A stretch of DNA of 64,000 bases from Lineus longissimus (taxonomy: Eukaryota > Nemertea > Pilidiophora > Heteronemertea > Lineidae): NCBI RefSeq assembly GCF_910592395.1, contig NC_088322.1, positions 8,987,431 through 9,051,430 of the forward strand. Direction: 5' to 3'. Position numbers and translations under genes: made by a program. Position 1 is the first letter of the stretch; every line of letters starts with the position of its first letter. The notes beneath the pieces are model-generated. The model was not told the origin of the DNA. It saw only the letters and a list, made by a program, of their open reading frames with translations, and made no database searches. Below are positions 11,621 through 24,604 of this stretch, piece after piece.

Positions 11621-14600
11621 GACACCAACCCCCTCAGACTCAGAAACCACAAACGCCCAACCCTTCCTGCTACCTTAATACTTCTGGTTTGGAAGGAGCA
11701 CCTTTGCGATACAGCCAATTTGGTCTAGGATGTTGGTGCAGATCGGTGTTTCAGTGACAGTTACGACAGTGTTGCTGTGCCTGCACTGCTGGTGGTTTCT
11801 GATTGACAAATGATGTATGGTCAGCTGTCAAGGCAAACAGAAACAGCACAGTTTGTATTGCAGATGCATGTGCATCAAACATTGTGCACTGGGCAGGAAA
11901 GTATGATGGAAAAAGTATTATTAGAATGAACATAATAATAGAGAATGATGAGTCCCGAAAGCTGGTAGCACAGGAATCTGTCTGCGAGATCATGATCCAG
12001 CCCTGGCTGAAAATATTGAACAACTTTCCACCAACAGTGAACATTTGAAGCAAACTTACTGCTCATAGGGGTGCCCCGTTAGTATTCGATCATGGGTCAT
12101 GAAAATGGAATGCAGTTACACACAATGCAGGTATCATGCATGCAACCTTGCTGAAACTTGGATCGTATTTCGTGCAATGTGTATTCGCAACCCTTGCGAA
12201 GATCTACGAGCAACGAAGTAGTATATTTTCATGTGGTCTGGAATTTTTCAGTTCGGCATTTTTTACCCATGTTGCCCCCTTACCGCAACATTATCTGGTC
12301 CCGTGCACAACACAAAGTTGAGTATAAAAGTTGGGCGTCTCCAACTGTATCGCGTAGGGTAGGCCTAACCAATGCTCTTTCACGGTGTCAACTGAATCCG
12401 GTCAACTATGACACCGGCTGCCCAGGGCTGTGTAACATTATCATTTGTGATCACACTGTCATAGTTTTATAGTTTTAGTGACAAGAGGCCAGCCAAGTAC
12501 CTTTGGCAAAAACACTTTGCCACTACTTGTACACCAGTATTGCCATCTGTGAATCTTCAGGTGAACTGCAAGTCTGATCATGATATTGGGCTGGGGCCTC
12601 ATCGGAGAGCAACCATTATTACAGCATCAATAAGATTTAGTTTGATATAAATCGAGATGACAGTAATGGCGTTATGGTAAACTGATTCAAATATGTTTTC
12701 TCCACAACCGATCATCATCGAAAGTGCTCCAAGATGATGTGGATTAGTATAGACCAGCTTCTGCGGAGTTGCCTGATTTGAGGAAGATGTTGGTGTCAAA
12801 GCAAATTTAACCCTCTGAGGAAATAGTCGCCATTGAATGTGGCACTCTCCACCAACAAAGTTCTATTTCAAAGTGCATTATGATTACTCTCACTATCATG
12901 CATGTAGGAAGCTGCTCACACGGCGCTTACTTGAGTTCGACTCTTCTGACTTTTATATACATGTACAAAGTAGTATGCACCAAGGACTGTCACAAAGTGC
13001 TTTAAAATGACTGTCACTATCATATGTCGCCTAAGGAATTCTAATCTGTCTAGGAGATGCACACACAGTATTCAATTGAGGTAGACCAGAGACTTTCATA
13101 GAACTTTTCGCTGATCAAAGATTGTCTCACAGGTCTCTATGGAGACACTCTCCGATTTGTCAAGGAGCTGCTCGTCCAACCTGTGAATTACAGATTATGT
13201 AAGAGTATAGCTTACAAGATGTCATATCGTCTTCGTTCGCCGAGCCTTTACTTAATCCTTTCTCATCTTATAACCACATGTTGACCTTAAATCGATTCAC
13301 TTTGATAATCTTAGATAAAAACGAGGCAAAATTACATCGAGGAAGAATAATTCAGGAATCTGTAGATCAAATAATCCGCGTTCGTTTGCATAAAATCAAT
13401 GCTTGCAGTCGTGGAGAAATTCGATCGAGGACCTCAGCGATAAACGCAATTTATCTCAAAATCGATCCGACACACGTCCAGTGATTCACTCCATTCAGCA
13501 TAATGATGATGATTACGACCGGATTTTGCGAGATATCTTTAGACTGGTGCTGCTATTTATAGAACACTTGAGCTATCTTTAGCAGCCGTTGTGTTTATAT
13601 TTAGCTGTTACGGTTAGTCATAAATGTGTTCAGGGTGAGATGGGGTCAGCTGGAGTTGTTGACAATGGTGGGGATGAGATTATCTGGGATCTGGTTCGGA
13701 TGACAATTACTAGTTAGTGCTATTGACTGGTGTTGATTCTTTGGTTGCGAGATTGAGGAATACACCGTGGGCCAAATCCCAAAAGCTGTCATTCGTGGCA
13801 CTAATTCGGAGGAAAAGTAACAATGCTCTTGTATCATGATGAATTAGGTAACATCACATAATACAAACATCAAACAAATATAGTCGTACATTATCTAGAT
13901 ATAATAACTTTAATCACGAGTATATCCAATGCCAAGTGCAGTTATTTTAGTTCATAATTTAACTCCTAGGTCGCCAAACATGCTTCCTTCAGCCTTCATG
14001 ATGAGGCAGCTTACGAACTGAAAGTTCTACATTGCAGATAACATTCATTTTAAATGACTGCTGTTGTTAAGAACTAGATACATGTATAGAAGTCTCACAG
14101 AGTGCAAGACAGGGCAGTATCTGGGGAGGCAGATCAGAGGGGTTATTGCCGCCAGACAATTAAAAACATGTGTTTTACTGCCACCATCATCCATCCCGAA
14201 AGCGTTTTGTAATTGAATTTGAATATCCCTAATTGTGTAAATACGTTTCTATTTTCCTCACCCATTATTGAATACCCCCGGGATACCCCATAACGGATTT
14301 TTCTTTTCTGTAGGTCTTTCTCAGCACAAACGACTGTGGTGAATTGTATTTCATGGTCCATGTGCCCAAAGTCCCTGGTTTCTCAAAGGATGATGCATAA
14401 CCATTAACCCCTTCCTTAATTTCAGGTAAGCATGAAAATGCTGAGTGTGCTAGTTATACAGTACAGAGATATAAAAAAGGTAGGCTTACTTTAATCCTAA
14501 AGTGTCAATCAAATATGTTCATCATTTAACTCGGTGTTAGATCATAGCTTAGGTACATGAACAGTTTAGGTCAACGGTAATGTCATTTTTGCATGAAACA

Positions 14601-15050
14601 TCTGCATTACCCGATCTAAATTGTATCCGAAAGCCGGGGCGGCGGGGGGGGGGGCTTGATGAATTGTGTATTGGAAAACTGAAAATTGGCTAAATAAGAA
14701 AAGCACTGGTGTATATGGAAAGCCAGCTAACAGGCTTAGGAAATATTGTGACTACTGCATTTTATTATTGGTACCAGAAAGTTGGGAAAGCTGGCAGTCG
14801 GCGAAATGGAATTTTCACAGTACGGTCAGGATCATGCATCGCTGCTGGGTTTCAGAAAGTTTTGCAGTATGGAAAAGCTGACAATCGGGTAATATGTGGT
14901 CAGACCAGAACTCCCATGTCATGAGTATTTTACGAGAATAGCGACTTATTGTATTTTATTTTAGTTTAATATTGTTATATTTCATATTATTTAAAAAAAT
15001 CTATATGTTGTTTTGGAATGTGAATATTGTCTCACTGTACCACCTGAAGG
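11621..15050. other. Non-coding; one R2 repeat copy, otherwise nothing recognised
   Basis: No gene is recognised; open frames are short and without domains. One copy of dispersed repeat R2 lies at 12073-12175, and a G-run lies at about 14641-14654. Confidence 0.5.
12073..12175 (+). repeat. Dispersed repeat R2, copy a
   Basis: Landmarks are ATTCGATC, ATGCAGTTACAC, TATCATGCATGCAAC and TTGCTGAAACTTGG. The same ordered blocks recur at 15054-15160 (+), 19440-19560 (-) and 47040-47115 (-). The copies are diverged and non-coding. Their termini are unclear, so the element class is unknown. Confidence 0.55.
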
Positions 15051-15053
15051 GAT

Positions 15054-15160
15054 ACGCCGTTCGTACTTAATCGTGGGTGGGAAAAATAGAAGTGCAGTTT
15101 TACACAAGTGCCGTATTATTGCAGATATCATGTACTGCAACTTTGCTGAAACGTGTTATC
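15054..15160 (+). repeat. Dispersed repeat R2, copy b
   Basis: This copy shares with copy a CGCCGTTCGTACTTAATC-like, GTGCAGTTTTACACA, GATATCATGTACTGCAAC and TTTGCTGAAAC blocks in the same order. The short tandem array at 15181 follows it directly. Confidence 0.5.
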
Positions 15161-15180
15161 TTAGTATTTATCTACACTTA

Positions 15181-15253
15181 TCTCCACAACAGCATATCTC
15201 CACAACAGCATATCTCCACAACAGCACATCTCCACAATGTCTCCACAACAGCA
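15181..15253 (+). repeat. Short tandem repeat, 16-bp unit
   Basis: The unit TCTCCACAACAGCATA occurs at 15181, 15197 and 15213, followed by a shortened unit at 15229 and a last partial unit at 15240. Contiguous, nearly identical units mark a minisatellite prone to length change. Confidence 0.9.
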
Positions 15254-18200
15254 CTGTTGAAATCTGTTTTCAGTACATATTCATGCAATTGGATTTAAAC
15301 AAAATTAATTACTAATTTCAAATTGTTAACGAACGGCGTAGTGTGATTATAGGTACATTATGGGTACTGGCAGGACAACATCAGCATTTGTTAATGGCAG
15401 AGACAGTATAAAATTGCTAGTCTGATTTCAAGCCAACCGTTTACAAAAAGTGCGCAGCTCTCGTGACAGAACAATCATCGATGTCATTCTGGGCGTCATA
15501 TGAAGATCTTTCTAAGCTATTTCGCGAGACAGTGCGGCCGATCGCTGGATTCAGATATTGATGGACATCAAATCAATACAGATCACATATGTTAGTTCCA
15601 GGCTTTTCTACCAGATGTCTCTAAAAAGAAATACAATCTAAGACAATTCAATGAACCGTACAGATGGTGGGCATTAGGGGAGCAGTCGATTCTGCGGTGG
15701 TGAAGGGCGGTACTTCCCGCATTAGCGACAACTCGCAAAATGGGGATCTTTGCCTGACAGTTCACTAAGGGAGGTTCTACTATTTTGTCTGATTCTGGGG
15801 CTTTTAATCAAGTCGGTGCAATCAAAACTGGATATCATGACTGTAATGATAGAACATGTAGAATGGTCAACCACGGGTCAGTCAGTCCGATGAAGTATGA
15901 TGATAAAAGATAATGTCATACGTCTCCGTACGGAATGTTACATATTGGCACTTGAATAGAAAATGGACCTCATCCTCAATGTAATCTCCCCCGAGAAACA
16001 ATAACCGGAGCCACGGCGACTATTTTCAGGCAAAAATGTAGCAATAAAAGCTGATCTACCGTTTGCCGAGAATACGATAAAAGGTCATGAATATGTCCCG
16101 GCTTTCTTACCGTCTTGTTTGCCGGAGAACAGCGGCATTTCCAAGTCAAAGTGAGACTATTACCATACTTCTATAGCATGGGATGAGATCACTACCTGAA
16201 TATCATGATGACCAGGCAAATTGCTCAAAGATATTTAGATAATGTGGTGATTGATCGGGAGGTATATTGTGCTGGATGTTGGTATGATAGGAAAACAACA
16301 GGAGTCTGACTTCGGAGTAGAAATATCACACCGCGATTTGACGTTTTGGCCAATATTTTTGTTCAAAAAATTTTTGAGAGTGGTGTCTAGTGTAGCTAAT
16401 AGGAGGACTACTTTGGACAATAAAACATATATCACTTTTTGAATGGACTTGGTTTTTAGAATGTACACTAAGTTTCTATTCATTATCATTGTAAAATCTG
16501 ATATGATGTTTCTTCAAAATTGTGACCCACCATGAAAAAATGTACCTCCGCGCGATAATGCACTACATGTACTTTGTATTCGAGGAATAGGTGATTCAAA
16601 TTTAGCGGCCGAAACATACGCATGCGCAATGGTTTGTTCTATAAGCGGTGCTATTAACTGCCATTAGTTTTTGAAAGCTTAGTGGGGGTCAAAGTCTGAT
16701 GATGACCTCTTTTGAAAAACTCCCCATTACAGGCAAGTTCTCGTGTTTCGTCTTTCATCTCATACCTTATTAAGTGTCTGTATTTTTCTCTCATATCACT
16801 TCTCTTAAACTCAAATTTTCGTGAATGATGAATCCAAACTATTTGCTACAAAATCGAATAACAAGCCACCTACACGAGCATTACCAATCTGACTCGTAGC
16901 AATCCTGCCTCGTAATAAGTATGCTTTATGGAGGACCAATCTTGCGACAAAACGACAGAATTGTCAGGAACAAGATCACCAAAGCTCACAATTCATGCAA
17001 TCTCAGGCGAAAAAGTCACATTTAGCTGCGATTAGCCAACATGGGGTAAGAGACCCGCATATAAATGGTGGAAATAAGAGTTTATGGGCCCAAAATTGAC
17101 ACTGTAAATACACATTCGGCTTGGTTAATCTGAATTTGTGGGGCAGAGTTGGAGGGTGTTTTCGAGGAATATGCCGCCTCGTGTTGAGCTTGATGTATCA
17201 CAAGATGGGGGATACAGTCCTAGGAAAACCGCGACCATAAAGCAGTCCATTGCAAGCAAAGTTGACCTAGAAACATACGCATAGCTTCATCTCAGTAGTG
17301 CTGATTTCAGGCTACTGGAATTCAGTAGGTTGATCTAGTTTCGGTTGACCAGACTACCTGTGCGTGCCCCACTGCCTTCTGCTCACAGTGGTGTGATCAA
17401 GTCAGCATGTGACGTGGGCAGACTGCTGTCTAAATTTTGGCTGGTGTAAGATGGGAGCAGCAAGAATAGGGCCAAGGGAATATGATTCAAGTATCTATCA
17501 GGAATCGCAACAGAAAAATCAAATTAGAAATTAAAATAATTTTTCTCTCAAATTGCCAGTGATGGTAATTTGAAAAATGCCACAATGGAAATGCTGTTCT
17601 GTTTATAAATTGCGTTTAACAGCTCATGGCTTAGCATATGCCTCCAGTAAATTGGGTAACAAAATAAATTGGAGCTTATATCATACTCGACTTTCTTAGT
17701 ATCATTCGTCACTAAGGAAATCGCCGAGTATCTGCCAGACCTCTGGTAATCAGGAAAATCGAAAAAACTCGAATTCATAATGCATTGTCCTAGAAATGTT
17801 CCAACTGAATCATCAACTTCTAATCCTATCTTGATCTCCCTTTATTCCTTCTCTAGTCTCATATTATTTCGACAAATTTATCTTATGTAAATGACATCTA
17901 AAATAGGCCGAATAAGATCTCCGACTTTCATTATGGAATCAGTGACATTCGCTAAAAAGGTTTTTCTCGACGTTGCCAGAAAATTATGGAGCAATTCCTT
18001 TCGAATGTTGGCCATGATGAGATTGTTACTATGGTGACGAGTTTCATTAATTATTATTCTGCCGAGATAAGATCCGGGCCCGTTTTCTACGCGAATAGGA
18101 TAGATACCTCATTTCGCTGATTTACAATTTGATTGCAGGGTTTGGCGTTAATTTCTCATTGACCGACTAGCCCGCCTTGATACTGCTGTAGACTTCATAA

Positions 18201-18740
18201 AAAGGACGATCAGGGATTGGCCGGCAACAAATAGGCAAGGGCGGCGTGGTGTCATCTTAAAGAAGTCTTACTCATAAACAGAACATGGTAGATCCAATAC
18301 CCTACACTGACACTTTGATTGTGATCAAGGGCAAGTCACCTTACTTCGAATGCCACATCCGTTAAACGGGACTTGCAAGGCATATTCCTTTTACTAGGTG
18401 CCTTAGATAGGCCGAGTAGGCGAAATACCCCAATCATCTTGATTGCTTGAGATGGTGTCCTCCAGGTTACTTTTGATGTTACCGTACACCGTACTGGCGC
18501 CTAATTCCCTGTACCTTTTTTTTTCTGGAGACATAGGCATAATATTTTCACAGATGAATAATTAAGTGATAAGATATCCCCAAACTATATGATTGGCCCA
18601 AAAAATGTCCTTATATCTTCATAAATGAGTGACTTTATAATACATGGCGTGCAGTTGAGCATCATGGTTCCCTAGAAGCGTTTCCGGGGACGTCAAAACG
18701 CCGAACTGACAATCACAACCTGGGTCTCCGGCTCCCTGGC
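15254..18740. other. Non-coding; nothing recognised
   Basis: I see no gene or clear repeat. An NRF1-like palindrome ACGCATGCGC lies near 16618. Open frames are all under 90 codons without domains. Confidence 0.5.
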
Positions 18741-18749
18741 GACTAAAAG

Positions 18750-18917
18750 CCAATGAGCTCGTGTCCAATCGAAATCCGCTCGTGAGCAAAGCCACTTGTA
18801 CTTTTTCAGAGCTCATGCGGAGGTCGACTTTGATAGCAGAAAAACAACAAACGAGATGAAATGACCAGACCAAGACCAATCAAATCTCACGAGATCCACT
18901 ACGTTAATGTGACGTCA
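18750..18917. promoter_or_regulatory. Candidate promoter segment: three CCAAT boxes and a CRE palindrome
   Basis: CCAAT occurs at 18750-18754, 18765-18769 and 18876-18880, and the full cAMP-response palindrome TGACGTCA at 18910-18917, in a stretch richer in CG dinucleotides than its surroundings. In animals, NF-Y binds CCAAT and CREB/ATF binds this palindrome close to transcription starts. No TATA box or convincing first exon was found on either side, so direction and target gene are unknown; chance clustering is possible. Confidence 0.35.
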
Positions 18918-19439
18918 TTTGCTGGTTCTGTTAGCTAATAGCTCTGTTGGCTTGTTCCGTGTTACCCCGTGGGATGTCCGCTCCTGAAAAATTATACAAT
19001 TCTCAAAATAGACTAAAGGGTTGATATTTCAAATTCATTCTGTCCAGCCACTAAACACACTGCCCTTTGAAGTCACTCTAGACACTCAATGCGATACTGG
19101 CCACTACTAATAAGACTAATTTGTGACAAATGCCGCAGCCTTGATCCTGGGTCACTTATGTGATCAGAATGCTTCGTCCTTGTTCCTGGGTCAAACAAAA
19201 TTCCTCTGGGATGGACCGGATGCCGTTTTGCATTATGTATTGGACAAGAACGCAACATCAGGAAGAGAGCTTGAAAGCGCGTGATTTGAATCTGATATTA
19301 AGTGAATTTAATCAAAGACTAGCTCACCATTCTAAAGTACTGCTTAAAGACCTTCGCCGTTCTTTAAAAATTTGGAATTTGTATTTGAATTGAACCTGCT
19401 TAATGACGCATTTACTGAATATAAATTTCAACATTGCCG

Positions 19440-19560
19440 TTGTGTGGACGAACACTATTTACCAAGTTTCAGCGAAGTTGAATGCATGATAACTGCATAT
19501 GAGTATAACTGCATTTCAATTTTCCTGTACAACGATGTCGATTGAATACCCGTTTTAAAG
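19440..19560 (-). repeat. Dispersed repeat R2, copy c (inverted)
   Basis: On the minus strand this stretch reads ACGGGTATTCAATCG, AATGCAGTTATAC, CAGTTATCATGCATTCAAC and TTCGCTGAAACTTGG, the same block order as copies a and b. Confidence 0.55.
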
Positions 19561-19735
19561 TAGAGATTAAGTCTTGTGTTTTGTTTACATGCAACCTGTA
19601 CACGTCATTTCGAACAACCATTGCCAAGTACAGTTTGTGTAGTTAGAATGGTTGAGAAGTACTTGATATCGCTATCATTTAAATAACTGTTATAGTGATT
19701 TTTTTAAGTCTGCCTCAAATGCATCATAGCCTTAA

Positions 19736-19955
19736 AAAGGCAATATAGGCAGCAACTGGACAGGCAAGATAAATTTACACGAAGTCGTCAAAAGGGGTCT
19801 CTCACATCTCACAGTACGTCGAAATCATTTACGCTTTTACGAGGAATAAATTTAGTGCTGAATCTGACATGGCCAAATGCCCTTACTGTGTAAATTTATA
19901 TTAACCACCTGAAGATGACCAAATAAGCCCCGCTGCTCCTGCCTATAGTCCCCCT
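19736..19955 (+). mobile_element. MITE family M1, complete copy flanked by TTAA
   Basis: TTAA stands at both borders (19732-19735 and 19956-19959) around 220 bp. The right end read inward is AGGGGGACTATAGGCAGGAG and the left is AAAGGCAATATAGGCAGC, a short imperfect terminal inverted repeat. A TTAA duplication is the signature of piggyBac-type transposition, so this is a non-autonomous element that would have used a piggyBac-like enzyme in trans. Relatives: 10046-11317 (ends), 10551-10735, 22666-22856, 26290-26460 and a right-end fragment at 46165-46196. Confidence 0.72.
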
Positions 19956-20013
19956 TTAAATGCAACATGAAGTCTGTAACCACAGTATGAAAAGCAGTGT
20001 AGTTCCAATCTAC

Positions 20014-20149
20014 TTAAGGTAAAGTGGTACAATCAAAGCACAAATATTGCACCTACAGTGTAGAAGAGAGCCAGAAGTACTCATTAATGCACACATATGC
20101 TATATACTTGGCTGCACATGTACTTGTACCACCTTGCCGTACTTCTTAA
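20014..20149. mobile_element. MITE-like inverted repeat between TTAA sites, GGTAAAGTGGTAC ends
   Basis: A TTAA lies at each border; the left end reads GGTAAAGTGGTACAA and the right end contains its complement TTGTACCACCTTGCC, with a small offset near the right border. The end sequence resembles the element at 5054-5176. It is 136 bp and non-coding. Confidence 0.5.
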
Positions 20150-23100
20150 GCTCGGATCATATTTAGGTAAGTTTAAAGAGATCTTCTTTCCATGTTATAC
20201 CCCACAAGTCGGTTATAAAATTTAGTGAGATATTACCTATGTATGGAGACATAATGCAGTTATTGAAATTATGAGCTTCATTGATGTGCTTCTGTATCCG
20301 GAGGCAAAAGACAAAAGAAGTGCTAATGAATTACTAACGAGATTGTATAATCTAATTATTTTGTCGATAAATTTTCATCCAAAATGTCGAGCTCTGGAAG
20401 GTGAGAGTAGAGAAGCTGATAGCCGATGTGAGGCATTAACCAGCTTACTATTAGATGAAATACCAACCCTTAAAGGCCTATGCCTTTTACATGTAGGTAT
20501 TGTGCATTTTCTTGTGACTAAAGTAGATAGAAATTAACTTTGCTGTGCTGTGCAGTAAACAGACGTGTCAATGATGAAAACTCGCCTTATGAGTGTGTAC
20601 ACAACAGCTGTTTTGAAATTCATATGTACTTACATGAATAACTCAAAGCAAATTTCAAATTTTCAACAATCGTGGTAGCCTTTAAAGCTTTAAAGGCCAG
20701 AAAACATCATGCCCATTTCATCATGAAATCTTCATCTCAAAATGTCACACTTGAAGCAGTACATCATGAATTACATTAGGGTTCGCGTCAAGGAAGTACT
20801 AAGAAGATGAGCAGTAAACAAATTAAAAGCCAGTTCTGTTCATTCAAAATTTAAAATTTGGAATTGAATTTGATCAGTTTAAAAGTGCAAATCTTTGCCT
20901 CGCCAGTGCCCTCAACCTTAAATATATATAGGTCCCGACATAGTGGCTATGTTATGTTCATTAAAGGTCACTCACGAAATGTCTTGACAATTTTTTGTTG
21001 CACTGTCCATGACTAGACCGTGTATGTCACCAATTTTTGCAATAACGATCAAGACCAGTCAACCCTTCAGACATTTTAACTTGCAAGCATGCTGGATACG
21101 TGCTCCTTAGGACACGTTCCATAGCCGACACACCGAAGCTCGGTAAATGACCAATAAGTCGCCTAATCCAGGATAATTCCGTCGGTCAGCGCTAATTCAC
21201 GTCCTGGCCTCCTGATAGGAACCTAATCATCCTCTGATACTATGTGGTGAAAAAATGGCTGGAAGTGTTCTTTTGAAAAGCGGACGATTTGTCACGTTGA
21301 TGCTGCCTCTGGGAGAAACACACACTTTCATGTTGCACGTACATGTATAGTTGCTGTTGAATATGTTAGGCCTGATTCCAGGTGGCTGAAAGAGTAATTC
21401 CCGCTTTGGGCGCCACTGCGGCAGAACTACTTTCAGCCCCGGTGGTTAATTAGCAATTGCATGTATAATTGATCCATTGGGTGGATTGTTGTCTTTTGAT
21501 GATGATTCTGTTTCCCGCATGTGTCGCCAGCAGGGATTTTAAATTACCTCAAGACAGCTGGGGCCAAATGTGGTTTTGCTGTAGTATTTCTCCAGGTGTT
21601 TCAGTCGTGATAGTATCATGGTCAAATTATATAGATGCAGGCCTGAAGGGGTTAACACAAACTCCCTCAATATACTGATAACCAAAGATGACCGAGTCAG
21701 CTTTGATAAATACAAGGACACGCAAGGGTAAAATTCCACTAGACCGCCCCCTCCCCCTCCCCTCCCCCCCCCACCCAAAAAAAAAACCCCGAAAAATGTG
21801 TCTCTACTTCGCGGTAACGATCCATCTGCAGATTATTCCGACCTTGGAGCTCACACCAGGGGTTAAGATGCTTGCGTCACGACCAAGCATCCCTCCTCAA
21901 AAATTAACCATGAATTGTCCCAGATTCTCGCTGCGTTGCTTCAAACTGTGCTATGATTGATCTCGACCGACCTCTTTCTGGCGTCATCCAATCAGTTTCT
22001 CCCATTTAATGATCTGATGAATGAAGTGGCCAACATTTCTTCACATTGCCACTTATTTCGTAAATTCATCTCGAAGGTTAATTTTTTTCGGAAGTAATTA
22101 TTCCGAGGGATGAAATGTCATGTCTGCTGAGCTCCTATCCTGGATAGAAATGTCATGAATGCGGTCTTCGCCTGCAACAGGGAGTCGAATGCAGCCCGAG
22201 AGTTAAATATTATATTCAAAAAGCTCCTCAAAGTGCTCTCAATCCTTGAAGGGTTAAAGATACTAAACTTGCTTAGCCAGTCGGCTACTGCTAGAAACAA
22301 ATGTCTTCTTAATTGATGATTGCACACTCATCATAAATGTCATACGCACGAATCCTTATCACTTCGTGTGTTTATCAGATATGACATCAGGACGGTATAC
22401 GCTCAGCTAAAGATCATGGACCCGATCTCAGTCTGCTTCAGTGATTCAATATCTAAGCCCATTTCCGTTCAGAGAAACGTGCTCTTTACTTATGACTGTT
22501 GTGAGAGCCCCCCCCCCCCAAAAAAAAAAATCAAACGAACAAACCTATAGAAGGAAACAAATGCTTTTAAAATGTCAGTACCTACATGTATTCAATACGA
22601 GCGCTGATATAAATGATTCAACTCCAAGCCTACAGGGAGACTATATGCAGGAACTAGTTAAGTCAGATTAGGTTAAAACGAAGTTGCCAAAAGTCGCTTC
22701 TTTTTCACCATAGGCCTACATTTGAAAGTATTCATGATTATAAATTAAACGATATATTCAACTCTGAATCAAATGCAACCCAGCCCACACTGTGCATATA
22801 AGTCACATTAATAACACCAATACGTCCCACGAGCTGCTGCCTAAAGTTCCGCTTTCTATCACCATCATTGGTTCGACAGTTGTGATTTTATAAGGTATCG
22901 TGAATAACATTGTTGGTGTGGCTTCCCATCTCCGTTTCAACAGTAAAGTTGTGATTCTTGCTGTCCCATCTAAACTGGCGTCGCTCTGTTTCTCTCACCA
23001 CCAAGTTTCATTTTATTCTTTTACAAACGGAGTGGTAGGTCTCAGGAAGACCATAAGCAGGACCCAGCTGTGTTATTTATTGGCATGGTACCTTGACACA

Positions 23101-24401
23101 ATCACAAGGTGATATGAGTAGATCAGTCATGCCCACCATTTCAAAGCAGAGGTCATGCATGTATATGTACACCTCATACGCTTCGTCTGTATTCCAGATG
23201 AAAAAAGAGAAACACGCTTGTTTTTTTTATAATCGGAGGGGGGTACGTTCAACTCTCTGAACGATCACTGTTTTGTCTGTGCACCTTAGCAAGATACTGT
23301 TGAGCAGAGTTCATAACTTTTGGGCATCGATTAATCATTTTCTTCTACATGTACATGTACCATTTAGTGAGTAGACCGGGTACCGATGCATGGCACTCCT
23401 GACTCGTGCCTCGCTTCCCTTTAAGACTAAGCCAGGGAAGACCCACGACAATCCCAGCAATATTGTACTGGCTTAGTGTACCACGCTCTGAGTTAGAGAC
23501 CACTCCAAGGTAAATTAGAATACGGCGTTCTTTCTCTCTGTCGACGGACTATAGCATGGCAACCACATGGTTTCGTCTCGCAATGTTTATTAATCACTCA
23601 ACGTATGCAACTTCGTCGGGCAGAAAGCGAGGGATGGACGAACAGGGCTCGATCGTTGCTTCTTGAAATCTAGCAGAATGGAGACTTAGTGTAATACTTT
23701 TGCGGAATATTGTCACTTGGAGTGGTTGTTGTTCTTTGGATTATGATTTTGTTGGAGAAAATTCGTAATATTGTAGAAAATATGGAATGATTCTGTGGGG
23801 ATGTGTTGATCATTTCATGTGTGAAGATGGGACACACGCTGTCCTACATGTACCATCATCTCGAGTGAAAGTTGGTGACTTGTTTTCTTTTGTTTGTATG
23901 TGGTTTTTATGGTTGGTTATAATTGACATATCTCTATATTCTATATATATAGGAACTATTGTTGTCATTTTATAGTGCTTTGGATCATCCTCATCTTCAA
24001 ATAAAATTATGTTCCGATTAAAAAACAAATACGGATTTAGGTGATTTTGGTTTTGGAATCGCAGAATTCGATACCTATTGATGATTGTTCAGAATTTGTA
24101 TTCATGAGTTATGACAGCGATATATATTTTGTTGTTCAGCTTCTTACGATCTGTCACGGAGCTAAGTACCGGTAGTGATATGTTCTGTTGTTTCGCTTCT
24201 AATGATCTGTCAAGGTGCCATGCATCGGGAGTGATATGTTCTGGTTGTTGCGACAGGACACGGAATCTGGGTCAGAGGTTTGTGGTTCAGATGTGTCAAA
24301 TCAGACATGTCATAGGAGTAAAACTGTTACATCCACGATTCTTACAATTCTTACAGAATCTCCATGCACTTTCGTAATCTGATGTGTCAGCTGAATTCAC
24401 C
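20150..24401. other. Non-coding; one M1 relic and homopolymer tracts
   Basis: No gene is recognised. Pyrimidine/poly-A tracts lie at 21746-21790 and about 22509-22529. An 88-codon frame at 20271-20537 has no domain or splice signals I trust. A diverged M1 copy lies at 22666-22856. Confidence 0.5.
22666..22856 (+). mobile_element. MITE family M1, diverged copy
   Basis: M1 landmarks are degraded but ordered: AAAACGAAGTTGCC, CAACTCTGAATC, GCACACTGTG-like, ATAAGTCAC, and an end GCTGCTGCCTAAAGTTCC in place of CTGCCTATAGTCTCCC. Border TTAA sites are not preserved. Confidence 0.4.
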
Positions 24402-24604
24402 GAGTGCCCCACTTCGTAAAATTAAAAATCCTTTCATCCAACATAATTTGTGCCCCACCTTGTAAAATTTAAAAATGTTTCATCCAACCTGTGTGCCCCA
24501 CCTCGTAAAATTCAGAACATGTGTGCTCCACCTCGTAAAATTCAAAATCGCCTCATCCAACATGTGTGCCCCACCTCGTAAAATTCAAAATCGTCTCATC
24601 CACG
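24402..24604 (+). repeat. Tandem repeat, about 43-bp unit (5 copies)
   Basis: The unit core GTGCCCCACCTCGTAAAATT starts at 24404, 24450, 24493, 24523 (as GTGCTCC) and 24566, giving spacings of 46, 43, 30 and 43 bp. Each unit then carries CAAAATCG-like and CTCATCCAAC-like parts; the short fourth interval has lost the latter. This is a minisatellite with uneven units. Confidence 0.88.

Noticed and set aside
20271-20537. 88-codon frame beginning MSFIDVLLYPEAKDKRSANE
   Set aside because: It looks somewhat protein-like, but there is no domain, no splice pair and no raised GC content.
23425-23480. Inverted repeat ACTAAGCCAG / CTGGCTTAGT as a MITE
   Set aside because: It has only 10 bp of pairing, no second copy and no target duplication.
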